Below are positions 14,291-23,733 of a stretch of 36,986 bases of DNA, one piece after another. Origin of the DNA: a virus; IMG/VR virus record IMGVR_UViG_3300010403_000440, positions 1 through 36,986 of that record; one strand, written 5' to 3'. The position numbers and the translations under genes were made by a program. A model generated the notes under the pieces. It was not told the DNA's origin. It saw only the letters and a program-made list of their open reading frames with translations, and made no database searches. Every line of letters begins with the position of its first letter. Positions within the stretch are counted from its first letter, which is position 1.

Positions 14291-16683
14291 TATTTGCCCT
14301 CCGGGAACGTGGGCGACACCGGCGCGGTGAACGCTCCGGTCGGGACCTGCGCGTCGGTTGACGTGCCCGATCCCGTTGCGGCGTCGCGCTTGGCGAACTC
14401 GATGCGGTTGAGCGCCTCCTTGGCCAGCTGGACCACGGCCTTGCTATTGGCCTGTCCGGGCTTGACCAGGTTCTGCAACGTCTCAAGCGACGCGCGGTCG
14501 CCGCCGATTGCGCGATCGGCAAGGTCTGAGATGTCGCCGCGCTGCTTCGGCGTGATGCCGCTCGAGCTGTAGTCCTGGGTCGCGGCGTTGGCCGCGTCCC
14601 TGGCCTGCTCCCACGCGCCGGGTTTGCGCGACCACATGATCACGCCGTTCTCGATCGGCACACCAAGCGCGTGGGCCTGCCGCGCCAGCTCCTGGGCCTG
14701 CACGCGCTCCGGGTTGCCCTTGCCGCGCACCTTGAGTCCAGTCTCGGTCTCGCCAGCGATGTCGGCGCGCTTCGCGTTGGAGAGGTCTGGGTACCGGATA
14801 TCCGGCCCGGTGTACTTGGCCTTGCGCAGTGCAACGTTGAGTGCACTTGTGGTCCTCTCGCGTGCCTCGAGTAGACGCGCGTCCTGGTCGCGCCAGGACG
14901 CGGCGTCACTGGTTCCTGATGCGTCCGACAGGACCTCGGCGTCTTTGTCCGAGCTCATGCCCTGGGTGCCTTCCTTGGTCAGGAGGCGAGCCCTGGCCTG
15001 TAGCACTTCCAGACGCTGCCGCTCTGCACTGTTGAGCAGCTTCGACTCGCCGCCAACACGACCACGAATCGAGCGAATCTCGTCGATGATCGACGTGACG
15101 TTCTCAGCCGACGCAGCCTTCTGGCGGAGCTCTCGAGTGGCCTCAGGTGACTCGGCAAGCCATACCGAGTTGTCCTTGTTGCGCAGGACGTCGTAGTTGA
15201 TGATCGCCTTCCCGTCCTTGTCGATGACCGGGTTGCCGTCCGGCCCGAGCTGCGCGCTCGGCATGCCGCCGATCGCGTACTGACGAACGCGTTCGTTCTC
15301 CTTGTCGGTACGCTCGTACGCCTTGTCATCCCTCCGGGCCGCTGCGGCATCACGCCTCGTCGCCGAGCTCTCCTGGATCTCCATGGCGCGGAGGTAGTTC
15401 TGCGCGCGGTTTTGGCGCTCGGTCTCTTGCTGGGCGCGCTCCTGCCTGTACGCATCGTTGAGCTTGAGCCCGTCCTCCCACGCCTTCTGGTCCGTCTTCT
15501 GCCGGTGCTCGGCCATGCTTGCGGCGAGCTGGGCGCGATCCTTGGCGATGCCCATGAACGTGGTGCCGCGCGGCGCAAAGTCGAGCTGACGCCGAGCCAG
15601 CTCGGCATCCATCTGCTTGACCGCGGCCTCACGCATCGCCTCGCTGGCGCGCAACACGTCGCCGTGCTCGGCGACCTCGCGAGCCAGGATGCTGTCCTTG
15701 CGATCGAGCGCACCGCGCTTGTTCGTGATGTCGGCCCGCTGGCGCTCGATGTTGCGGTCGAGCTTCGCCATCCAGTTCTTGAGGCCCATGTTCTCGCCGC
15801 CGTGGCGGGCCTGGTACAGACCACCGATGATGGCACCCACGATGCCAGCGACGTGCTCCCCGGTGGAGATACCCGACATCGGGTCGATCTTCTGCGCGGC
15901 GAGCCGGTCCGAGTCAGCATCGATCTGCGCGCGGCGCGTCTTCACGCGTTCCATCTCGCGGTGGTAGTCGGCGTAGTTGCGGCGCTGCGCTTCGATGTCG
16001 ATACGCAGTTTCTCGCTCTGCGCGTCCGCGGTCATCTTATCGCGGCGCGCCTTGATCGTGCTCTCGAGCTCCTGCGCCTTGAGCGAATCGCGGCTGTAGA
16101 GGTCGTTGAAGTACCGCTGCGTCTCCTTGGGATCGAGGTCGCCGCGGATGTCTCCGGTCGCGTCGAACGGGTTTGCGTCGAGCTTCTTGGCCGTCTCGGC
16201 GTAGTGCTGGTCCGCGGGCGACGGCATGACCACGCCAGGCACGCCGGCCAGATCGCCAACGGGACCGAACGGGAACGCGAGCCGCTCCGTCGAGAGCGGT
16301 GGCGGTGGTGGGGCCTGCGTCGGCTCGGTCGGCGGCGGAATGCCGGCCAGGTCACCGACCGGGCCGAGCGGGACTGGAGGCGCGAATGGCTGAGCTCCGG
16401 CCGTGGGTTGGGCAAGCTGACCAGGGTCCGCCTGTGGCGGCGGTGGCCCCGGAGTCCCGGAGTCGGCAGGACTGAGCGGAGGTGGCGGCATCGAGGCCGC
16501 GGCCGCCACGTCGCCGGCCACCGCCTGTGTCGCGTCCGACGCTTGAACCCCATCCGGTGCTGGAATTCCTGCCAGATCTCCGACGGGGCCAAGATCAACG
16601 GGCGGCCGCCACTGCGGCGGCGGCCAGGGCAAGTCGGCGCTATCCGTCCACGGTCCGATCGGCGTCCCGTCGTCGCCGTTCAC
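14290..16683 (-). CDS. internal virion-like protein with Pro-rich head and three GPVGDLAG repeats, 797 aa
   Basis: GTG 16683 overlaps the upstream stop; the TAG overlaps the next GTG by one base. Residues 1-155 are Pro/Ala-rich and disordered-looking, and carry GPVGDLAG[IV]P three times (32-41, 107-116, 140-149). From 155 to about 470 it is a long charged, probably coiled-coil region interrupted by a Gly-rich hydrophobic patch (HVAGIVGAIIGGLYQARHGG). The rest is helical with an Asn/Asp loop (GPDGNPVIDKDGKAIINYD). The composition and neighbours fit a podovirus internal or ejection protein. The three short repeats look like linear binding motifs for another virion component. Confidence 0.6.
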   Translation of the reverse strand: MNGDDGTPIGPWTDSADLPWPPPQWRPPVDLGPVGDLAGIPAPDGVQASDATQAVAGDVAAAASMPPPPLSPADSGTPGPPPPQADPGQLAQPTAGAQPFAPPVPLGPVGDLAGIPPPTEPTQAPPPPPLSTERLAFPFGPVGDLAGVPGVVMPSPADQHYAETAKKLDANPFDATGDIRGDLDPKETQRYFNDLYSRDSLKAQELESTIKARRDKMTADAQSEKLRIDIEAQRRNYADYHREMERVKTRRAQIDADSDRLAAQKIDPMSGISTGEHVAGIVGAIIGGLYQARHGGENMGLKNWMAKLDRNIERQRADITNKRGALDRKDSILAREVAEHGDVLRASEAMREAAVKQMDAELARRQLDFAPRGTTFMGIAKDRAQLAASMAEHRQKTDQKAWEDGLKLNDAYRQERAQQETERQNRAQNYLRAMEIQESSATRRDAAAARRDDKAYERTDKENERVRQYAIGGMPSAQLGPDGNPVIDKDGKAIINYDVLRNKDNSVWLAESPEATRELRQKAASAENVTSIIDEIRSIRGRVGGESKLLNSAERQRLEVLQARARLLTKEGTQGMSSDKDAEVLSDASGTSDAASWRDQDARLLEARERTTSALNVALRKAKYTGPDIRYPDLSNAKRADIAGETETGLKVRGKGNPERVQAQELARQAHALGVPIENGVIMWSRKPGAWEQARDAANAATQDYSSSGITPKQRGDISDLADRAIGGDRASLETLQNLVKPGQANSKAVVQLAKEALNRIEFAKRDAATGSGTSTDAQVPTGAFTAPVSPTFPEGK

Positions 16684-17714
16684 TTGCCACCGCCCTCCAG
16701 CGCGTCAAGGCGCCGCGCCAGCGCGGACACCATGGCCGTGTTCGCGAGCGACAGCTTCCGCGTGTCGACCATCTTCCCGCCTGGCGTGTTCATCACCGTG
16801 TGTTTGAGCCCGGCCTTCTCGAGATCTTGCGCCATGGGTCCGAGCTGGTCACCAGCGCCGTGGCGCTCGTCCTTGTAGCGGTACGCGAACGCGGGCAGCT
16901 TGCGCATCGCCTTGTTGGCCGCGTCGTCGCCCGGCTCGATATCGGTCTTGAGCCGACGGTCCGAGATCGCTGCCGCGCCGCCGATGATCGCTGGGCCGTA
17001 CTTGTCGATCCAGTCCTTGTCTGGCGCCCCGTTCATCGGCGCACCGTACCCGCTCATGGCGCTCTGACGTGACTGCGTCACCGCGCTCAAGTCTTGACCC
17101 CGCAGACCCTGGAGGAGGTTGCCGTACGCCTGCTGTGCCTGCTGGCGCTCCTGGAGTCCCGCCACGGCCTGCTGACCGGCAAGCCCTGCGTTGTTCCGGC
17201 CCATCTGGATCGACGCGGTCCGCGCGGCCATGGCCTGGTTGCGCGGCGAAGCCCCGGCCGCCATGGACTGCTGCTGGGCCTGGTTCTGCATCATGGCCTG
17301 ACGCAGCTGCTCACCGGACACGGAGTTCTGCCCGTTCGCGATCGCCTGCAGACCGGCGAGGTTCTGCATCCCGAGGTTGCCGTATGCGGCGTACGAGTTC
17401 TGATTCTGGTCCGCGAACTTGCCGGCGATCGATCCTTGCTGGCCGAGCAGGTTCTGGCGCGTCTTGTCGCTGAGCTGCCACGGCGCGGGCTGCCCCGTCT
17501 GGTCCGTGATCGACGGCGCGGCCATGCCGTTCTTGGCGGCCCACTTCGCGGCGAGGTTGTTCGGGTTGTTGCTGTCCGCGTAGATGTTCACCCCGTACGG
17601 GTTGCCGGGCGCGTAGTCGTTGGCGTCAGTTCCGCCGCCCGCGACTCCACCGAAGCCCTCGTTGAACTTGCCGGCCAGCCACTTGGTTTGATCGATCGGA
17701 TTCCACCAGGACAT
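16680..17714 (-). CDS. Gln-rich virion protein ending in an S74 intramolecular chaperone domain, 344 aa
   Basis: ATG 17714 follows AAGGAG at good spacing. The N-terminal 240 residues are Gln/Ala/Asn/Gly-rich (long helical QNQAQQQSMAAG, QERQQAQQAYGNLLQG). Residue 251 begins SDRRLKTDIEPG, the hallmark start of the Peptidase_S74/endosialidase chaperone domain, with Ser251 and Lys256 as the catalytic dyad. The domain continues to the C-terminus (FAYRYKD, LGPMAQDLEKAG, LANTAMVSALARRLDAL). In the family this domain trimerises and folds a spike or fibre, then cuts itself off. Here it is on a helical protein next to the tailspike, not on the spike. Cleavage before Ser251 is expected. Confidence 0.82.
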   Translation of the reverse strand: MSWWNPIDQTKWLAGKFNEGFGGVAGGGTDANDYAPGNPYGVNIYADSNNPNNLAAKWAAKNGMAAPSITDQTGQPAPWQLSDKTRQNLLGQQGSIAGKFADQNQNSYAAYGNLGMQNLAGLQAIANGQNSVSGEQLRQAMMQNQAQQQSMAAGASPRNQAMAARTASIQMGRNNAGLAGQQAVAGLQERQQAQQAYGNLLQGLRGQDLSAVTQSRQSAMSGYGAPMNGAPDKDWIDKYGPAIIGGAAAISDRRLKTDIEPGDDAANKAMRKLPAFAYRYKDERHGAGDQLGPMAQDLEKAGLKHTVMNTPGGKMVDTRKLSLANTAMVSALARRLDALEGGGK

Positions 17715-17723
17715 GATTGCTCC

Positions 17724-19883
17724 TTAGCCCAGGATGACCCACTTGCCACCGCTCGTAAATGAGTCGGTGCTGTACCAGGCCTCGCGCGAAATGCCCGGCC
17801 CGATCGTGGTGTCGGAGTTCGCGATGCCGATGATCTGGTTCGCCGCGGTGCTCGTGACGAGATGCTTGAGCGTCGCGGTGAACGCGGTCGGGTTGTAGAT
17901 CCGGACCCGGTGCCCGTTCTCGGTCGCGGCGAACCCGGTGATGTTGAGGTTCGCGGTGATGGTCAGGATCCAGGTCATGGAGTCCGCCATCGAGGTGAAC
18001 GACCAGTTATCCTGCTGGGTCGATACCGAGTTCGTCGTCGCCACGCCCAGGAACTTGATCGACTTGCGGAAGTAGGTCGTAGCGGAGGCGCCGGTGTTGA
18101 AATCGTTGCTGCCGCGCGCGGTCGTAATGGCCGTGGCGGACAACCCGGTGCCGGTCGAGACGTCGACCGAGATCCCGGTCTTGCCGACCGAGCTCGCGCC
18201 GGCCGACCGCGTCGATGTGTCGGCGATGACCATGGCGACCGGGAACAGCGCACCGCCGGTCGTGTCGTATGAGCCGTTGCTGGTCAGGCGCCAGATCACC
18301 GAGCCGACGGTCTGCCCCGCGCTCGAGTTCGTGGTCTGCAGTCCGGTTCCGCCGCTCGGCGCCGTGGTCGAGATGGTGCCACGCATCGTGTGCGCCGCGG
18401 CAGCGGTCGATCCGATGGTCGCGTTTCCGTCGATCTGCGCCGTGCCTGGCACGACGACGCCGGTCGCGTTCACGGTGAGCTGGCTCGCTCCACCCGCGAC
18501 GCGGAACTCGTGCGAGCTCGACGCGATGACCTTGTTCGCGTCGGCTACGACCTCGTGGCGGTACGCAGCGTTTCCCGTGCCGAGGTTGGTGAACAGCTTC
18601 GAGAACGGCTGATCGCGCATCGTCACGACCATCGCCACGCTGTCGCTTGTGTTCACGGTCTGCCCGGCCTGAATGCCAAGGATCGAGTCGAAGTTGTCTA
18701 CGCTGCCGCCCGCGTACGCGCTGGGGTGGTACACGATTAGACCGCGCACCGTAGCCCAGCTCGCGAAGTATTTGGTGTGGTACGCGCCTGGCAGCGTCGA
18801 GTACGTGTGCGGACAGAAGATCGTGCACCCGTTGATGGGGATCGTGGTCGGCGATGGGCCAGGGGACTGGACCGAGCCGCCCGCGCCGTACCCGTTGACC
18901 TCGCCGACCGAGACGAACGATTGACTGTCGCTGACCGGGCTGTAGCCCACCCCGGATTTCTCGAACCAGCACCCATTGATCAGGGTGCCGTGCGTGCCGC
19001 GCCGGATCTCGATGCCGCTGCAGGTGTTGTGGCCAAGGAACGCGAACGAGCTCGCCTCGATCACAGTCTGCCCGGCCCGGTCCAGTGTCACTGCGCGGTC
19101 ACAGAAGAACGAGTCGAGCTGGGTGATGTTGCCCTGGTCGCTGCGCGGCCCGAGGTAGATGCCGTACTTCGAGCTCGAGATGGTGCAGTCGTGGAAGCGG
19201 TCGAAGTCCGAGTTCACTCCGACAAACAGCGCCTCATAGCCGAGGAGCCGGCACGACTCGAGCACCACCGCGCCGCCGCGCCAGTCCCAGATCCCGTACG
19301 TACCAGCCCTGTATACGTTCGTGACGTTGTCGATGCTGAGCAGCGGCGTGTCTGGTGTCGCCGTGGTCATCGCGATCTGCGAGAACAGGTGGCCCTGGGG
19401 GCCGTTGTACTCGCTCGCGTCCCATGGGTTGCCGTCGTCGGCGCCGAGTTGGATGCACGTCCCGGAACCGGAGAACCGGATCTCGGCGCCGCCGTTGACC
19501 TCAACGTCGCCGTGCTCGCCGATCAGGATGAGCCCCTTGCGGGTCCTGGTCACCGTCGCGCTCAGCGCGTACACGCCGCGCGGCATGAAGATCGGGCGCC
19601 CGATCGGCGCAGTGTTGAGCATGGCCTGGAACGCGTTCGTGTTGACACCGGCAACACCCGGCGAACCGCCGGCATCGGTCCCATCTCCGACCACGCCGTA
19701 CTTCGAGATGTTGTCGTACGCGCCCGTCACGATCGCGGTGCGCAGACTCCGCAGCGCGTCGAACGTCACGTTCGCGTCGTATGGCGCCCACTTTCGCGTC
19801 GGGTCCGACGGAGGCGTGGCAGTTCCAGACGAGTCGATCTTCGCCGCGGGGAGCGCGGTGTTGTCGTTCACGAAGTCGCTCAT
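17724..19883 (-). CDS. tailspike-type protein, pectate-lyase beta-helix, 719 aa
   Basis: ATG 19883 overlaps the previous stop (ATGA), with GGAGG upstream. A short capsid- or tail-binding head (1-50) precedes the Pectate_lyase_3 signature: SKYGVVGDGTDAGGS, then AFQAMLNTAP, IFMPRGVYALSATV. Solenoid repeats follow to about residue 400 (LLSIDNVTNVYRAGTYGI, CTISSSKYGIYLG, IEASSFAFLGHNTCSGIEI). The last 250 residues are beta-rich, Thr/Ser/Gly-heavy and probably form the trimeric tip. Such spikes bind and often depolymerise capsule or O-antigen. No catalytic residue can be assigned by eye. It lacks its own S74 domain, but the downstream gene carries one. Confidence 0.82.
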   Translation of the reverse strand: MSDFVNDNTALPAAKIDSSGTATPPSDPTRKWAPYDANVTFDALRSLRTAIVTGAYDNISKYGVVGDGTDAGGSPGVAGVNTNAFQAMLNTAPIGRPIFMPRGVYALSATVTRTRKGLILIGEHGDVEVNGGAEIRFSGSGTCIQLGADDGNPWDASEYNGPQGHLFSQIAMTTATPDTPLLSIDNVTNVYRAGTYGIWDWRGGAVVLESCRLLGYEALFVGVNSDFDRFHDCTISSSKYGIYLGPRSDQGNITQLDSFFCDRAVTLDRAGQTVIEASSFAFLGHNTCSGIEIRRGTHGTLINGCWFEKSGVGYSPVSDSQSFVSVGEVNGYGAGGSVQSPGPSPTTIPINGCTIFCPHTYSTLPGAYHTKYFASWATVRGLIVYHPSAYAGGSVDNFDSILGIQAGQTVNTSDSVAMVVTMRDQPFSKLFTNLGTGNAAYRHEVVADANKVIASSSHEFRVAGGASQLTVNATGVVVPGTAQIDGNATIGSTAAAAHTMRGTISTTAPSGGTGLQTTNSSAGQTVGSVIWRLTSNGSYDTTGGALFPVAMVIADTSTRSAGASSVGKTGISVDVSTGTGLSATAITTARGSNDFNTGASATTYFRKSIKFLGVATTNSVSTQQDNWSFTSMADSMTWILTITANLNITGFAATENGHRVRIYNPTAFTATLKHLVTSTAANQIIGIANSDTTIGPGISREAWYSTDSFTSGGKWVILG

Positions 19884-22800
19884 ATCTTTGCCTCCGCTGG
19901 GAGCCTCTTGTAGAGCCGCGGGTCGAGCCCGACCTCGACGGCGATGCCGGTCAGCTTGAACGCCTCGCCGGTTGGTGGCGCGTACGACCCGCCAGAGAAT
20001 TGCCTCGTCGCAGTGAGCGATCCGGCCAGCATCGACGCAACGTTGATGGTCTTGGACGGCGTCGGATCTGGCGCGGTGAGCGACGCGAGCGTGGTGCTCG
20101 CCGCGATGGACGCTTCGAGCCCACCCACGGTGACCGAGCCGGCGACGAGTACGCCAATGGTGTTCGCCGACTCGACCCACCGGCCGAGCGGGTACGACCA
20201 TGCATAGTTGTCACGGACCAGCACGAGGCCGGTCTCGGAGGTGAACACGACCGGCAGGAGATACCCGAACAGCGACGCGGGCGGGGCGGTGAACGACGCG
20301 AACGAGACGCTCATCGAGAGCGCGTTACCCATCTCTCCGTATGCGACCCGGCCGTTGACGCGCTCCGCGCGCCATGTCGAGGTCCAGACCGCACCCGAGG
20401 TCGTGACCTGGGGCGACAGCGCGCTGGTGACCAGCGTCGCGCGCGCGGCCTCGCTCGTCGCAGTGATGCGAACCTTGAGCGCCTCCATGTCGGCGTTGCC
20501 CGCGCTCGGGGCATGGCGAACCTGCAGCGCGCCGCCGACAGTCGTAGCGTTCGGTGACCATGCCAGATCCTCGAAGTACGCAACGTTGCCAGCTCCGTCG
20601 TACTGGTAGTCACGCGCCAGCCTCATGCGGACGAGGCATGCGGAGCGGTACTCGCCGAGGATCATCATCTCGCCCATCTTGGCGAACCCCTGCAAGTCGT
20701 TAATCTTGATCCAGCTTGACTCGACATCCATGCCGTAGGTCAGCGATGAGAGCGCGCCCTGCTCAATCTTCGGGCCCGTCGCGGTCAGGTACACGTAGGA
20801 CCCATTCCACAGCACGGCATGCAGGCCATCGCCGATGGTCCATTCCGCCCAGCGGCCGGTCCCGTCGCCGTCGTGGATGTCGACAAGCGCCCGGTAGTCC
20901 CAGATCAACACGCGAGCGCTCGACGCGACCACCCTGACTTGGTGCTGTGACGTCATCAGCGTCAGCGCGCTGACCGTGTCCGCGTCGAACGCGGCGACCG
21001 CGGCGCCGACATAGCGCATGCCGCGACCGTGGTCCATGAGGTACCAACCCTTGCGGCCCTTCATCAGCGTCCCGACTGGGGTCAGGCACAGCGCCTCGTG
21101 TGATGCTGGGCCGACATCGAGCGAGACGATCTGCGCCGGACCGTATCCCGGCCCTTGGCCGAGATTGTTCAGCCCATCGCCGGGGATGGCATAGACCGCG
21201 GTTTCTCGGCCCACGTAGAGCACGCCGTCCTGTAGCCACAACGCCGTGATGTCGCCACCGGCCGGCGGGACGTCGATGGTCAGGCCGTCATGGAACGACG
21301 CGATCTCGCCATCGTTGCGCTCGCGCGAGTACCAGACCCGATCCGGGTCGCCCGCGATGCCGGCCAGGTAAATACGGGTGTCCGACGCGATCATGATGCG
21401 CGCCGGTGGCGGCGCGATCGACTCGAGCACGCCTCCGTTCTCCGGGTTCGTTTCGTGCGTCGTGAGCGACGCGTCGCTCAGGAAGTCGTTGAACGTCCCG
21501 AGCGTGTACGCCGTCGGGGTATTCGCGAAGTACCTGTTGGGGTTCGTTGTGGCCGACGGATCAAGGCTCGACGTCAGATAGAACGGAGAGTCGATGTTCG
21601 GTGCGACCGCGGTGCGCCAGAACTCAATCGCGGGCGGCACGGTAAGCTTGTGAGTCGTGTTGAGCACGGCCGAGTTCGGGAACGTGATCGCGCTGCCCGT
21701 TACCGCCACGGTCGGGATCACCGTTGTCGTCGAGCGCTCGCGCTCGTTCTGCGCGTTGACATACCGCCACGTCTCCATGCACGCGTATGTCCCAACGGCG
21801 ATCGATCCGCCGGCCGCATCGAGTGGGGACAGCGAGTACGGGTAGACATGGAAACCGACCTCGACGATGCGGACGCCGTCGTACTGCAGAATCTCGCTGC
21901 CCGTGAGGTATAAGGTGCGGCCGATGCCAGCGGTCCTCCTGGCCTGATCGCTGTCAAACGTGACGGAGATGTCACGCGGCGAGCGCGGACCATAGTCCCC
22001 GCCGTCATTGCCGAGCGGGATCGAGCGGCGGATTGAGCCGCACCACGCGTAGGTCTTCCCTCCCGTATTCGCGACTCCGGGCAGCCGTCCTGTTGATGGG
22101 GCGTAGCCGCCCGCCACGCCGATGGTTGACTTGGAGGTAAGGAACGCGTCGTCTCGATACAGGAAGTACGTGTTCTGCGGCGAAGGCCCGAGGATGCCCG
22201 ACGCCGTCGTGGGCTGGGCGAACGCCAGCCAGACGTAGACCTGCCCGTTGTGGTCGAACGCTCGAGACCCAACGGCAAGATTCTTGGTCAGCACCGATGA
22301 TGCACCGACAGAGTTTCCGGTGTCGGCCCAGTTCTCGGTCACGGTGAACTGGCCAGCGCTCGAGTCGCTCCAAAACGCGAAGCACCTGTACTGTCCGCTG
22401 TCCTGAACGGAGCGGAAGCAGGCAGCGACCTGGGTGATGGCCCCGAGTGCGGACGCTCCGAACGCCTGCCCGGTAAACACGTCGGCGAGGCTCGACGTGG
22501 TGAGCAGGTCGCCTTGGACGTTGACGCCGTTGACGCGCACGACCTCGGTCTGTGTCCCGTCCGCAAGAGCGGCTATCGCGATCGGGCCGTCACACGTCCT
22601 GGCCTTGGTCGCCGCGGTCACGGCCAGGGCCGGTGTGACCGAGAAGACCGTGTAGCTCGTCGTCACAGTTCGTCTAGCCGCGCCAACGCACAGGTCCTGG
22701 GTGCCAGCTTTCACAACGTCGTAGTTGAAGTTCGCCACCGCGGCGAGCACCGTCGTCAGCGCGCCACCAACCGCCGTGGCCGGCGAGGCCGGGTCGATCG

Positions 22801-23383
22801 CGATGACCTTCAGACTGGTAGCGCTGTCGTCCTGCACGAACAGCAGGATCTTCGTCGCCAGCGCGACCAGGCGAGGCCGGCTGTACACCGACCCGGTGAG
22901 CGCGGTCGGGGCCATGAGCACGTTGCCGGTCGTCTTGTCGAGAGCTGCGACCCAGATGGCCTTTGGCGAGTTGACCCCGTACGCGTAGACAATCGTACCG
23001 CCGAGCTCGGCGCGGTCCTGATCGACCTGGTCATCGGTCGTGACGAATGCCGACCGTTCATCGACAACCGCGGCGAGGTGTGTCCCGCGCAGGACCCATG
23101 ACGAGGTCGTGGCGTTCCACGAATAGAACGCGGTGTCGGTGAACACACAGAGCTCGTCGTTCACGACGGCCATGCGTCGGCAGTTGGCCAGCGTGCCGCC
23201 GCCGAAGATGGCGTTGGACATCGCAGCCATCGGATGGCGCGTCTGCAGGCCGCCGATCTCCTCGAACTGCACATCCCGCGCAATGTCCATGGCCGGCGGG
23301 CTCGAGAACCGCGCGTCGTCCTTGGTCGCGAGACCGAAGCCCATCGGCAAGTGGACCTGCTGCCATGTCAGACCGCGCGGCAT
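19880..23383 (-). CDS. very large tail structural protein (nozzle/hub-like), 1167 aa
   Basis: ATG 23383 overlaps the preceding stop (TGATG). Starts MPRGLTWQQVHLPMGFG followed by ARDVQFEEIGGLQTRHPM, an opening seen in podovirus tail tubular or stabilisation proteins. The body is built of beta-propeller-like blades (LCVFTDTAFYSWNATTSSWV, VLYVGRETAVYAIPGDG, VRVVASSARVLIWDYRALVD, GRWAEWTIGDGLHAVLWNG). It follows the adaptor gene and precedes the spike, the usual place of the nozzle (T7 gp12 / P22 gp10 class), but it is considerably longer than either. Exact homology cannot be shown by eye. Confidence 0.65.
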   Translation of the reverse strand: MPRGLTWQQVHLPMGFGLATKDDARFSSPPAMDIARDVQFEEIGGLQTRHPMAAMSNAIFGGGTLANCRRMAVVNDELCVFTDTAFYSWNATTSSWVLRGTHLAAVVDERSAFVTTDDQVDQDRAELGGTIVYAYGVNSPKAIWVAALDKTTGNVLMAPTALTGSVYSRPRLVALATKILLFVQDDSATSLKVIAIDPASPATAVGGALTTVLAAVANFNYDVVKAGTQDLCVGAARRTVTTSYTVFSVTPALAVTAATKARTCDGPIAIAALADGTQTEVVRVNGVNVQGDLLTTSSLADVFTGQAFGASALGAITQVAACFRSVQDSGQYRCFAFWSDSSAGQFTVTENWADTGNSVGASSVLTKNLAVGSRAFDHNGQVYVWLAFAQPTTASGILGPSPQNTYFLYRDDAFLTSKSTIGVAGGYAPSTGRLPGVANTGGKTYAWCGSIRRSIPLGNDGGDYGPRSPRDISVTFDSDQARRTAGIGRTLYLTGSEILQYDGVRIVEVGFHVYPYSLSPLDAAGGSIAVGTYACMETWRYVNAQNERERSTTTVIPTVAVTGSAITFPNSAVLNTTHKLTVPPAIEFWRTAVAPNIDSPFYLTSSLDPSATTNPNRYFANTPTAYTLGTFNDFLSDASLTTHETNPENGGVLESIAPPPARIMIASDTRIYLAGIAGDPDRVWYSRERNDGEIASFHDGLTIDVPPAGGDITALWLQDGVLYVGRETAVYAIPGDGLNNLGQGPGYGPAQIVSLDVGPASHEALCLTPVGTLMKGRKGWYLMDHGRGMRYVGAAVAAFDADTVSALTLMTSQHQVRVVASSARVLIWDYRALVDIHDGDGTGRWAEWTIGDGLHAVLWNGSYVYLTATGPKIEQGALSSLTYGMDVESSWIKINDLQGFAKMGEMMILGEYRSACLVRMRLARDYQYDGAGNVAYFEDLAWSPNATTVGGALQVRHAPSAGNADMEALKVRITATSEAARATLVTSALSPQVTTSGAVWTSTWRAERVNGRVAYGEMGNALSMSVSFASFTAPPASLFGYLLPVVFTSETGLVLVRDNYAWSYPLGRWVESANTIGVLVAGSVTVGGLEASIAASTTLASLTAPDPTPSKTINVASMLAGSLTATRQFSGGSYAPPTGEAFKLTGIAVEVGLDPRLYKRLPAEAKI

Positions 23384-23733
23384 CAGAGCACCATCACCAT
23401 CACGGTGATCGTCGCGCCGTACCCCGTTGCGCGCAGGCTCAGGAACTCGGTCTGGCTGTTGGGTGCACCGGCCGGAGTGACCGACCCGAAGTCGCGCACC
23501 ACGCCCGCCGCCGCCGCGCCCTGTGGTGGGCTCAGAAAGAACGCCAGCGGCTTGCGGCCCAGCCCATGTGGCACCTGGACGCCGACGTTGTCGGGCAACT
23601 GGACCGGACCAATCACTCTGATCTCGGACGCGGGTAGGGCCATGATCTCCTTGATGGTCACGGCGTGCGACGCGACCACAGATTGAGTCGTCGCGTCGTT
23701 GATCCGGGACTCGAGGAGGCGGGTCAGCGCCAT
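23383..23733 (-). CDS. small virion-associated protein, 116 aa
   Basis: ATG 23733 overlaps the adaptor gene by 10 bp. N-terminal helix (LTRLLESRINDATTQSVVASHAVTI), then a beta-rich half with VQVPHGLGRKPLAFFLSPP, a 'hphGLGr.P...' pattern common in small phage proteins near tail genes, ending in hydrophobic ITVMVMVL. Function unknown; probable small tail or connector component by context. Confidence 0.6.
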   Translation of the reverse strand: MALTRLLESRINDATTQSVVASHAVTIKEIMALPASEIRVIGPVQLPDNVGVQVPHGLGRKPLAFFLSPPQGAAAAGVVRDFGSVTPAGAPNSQTEFLSLRATGYGATITVMVMVL

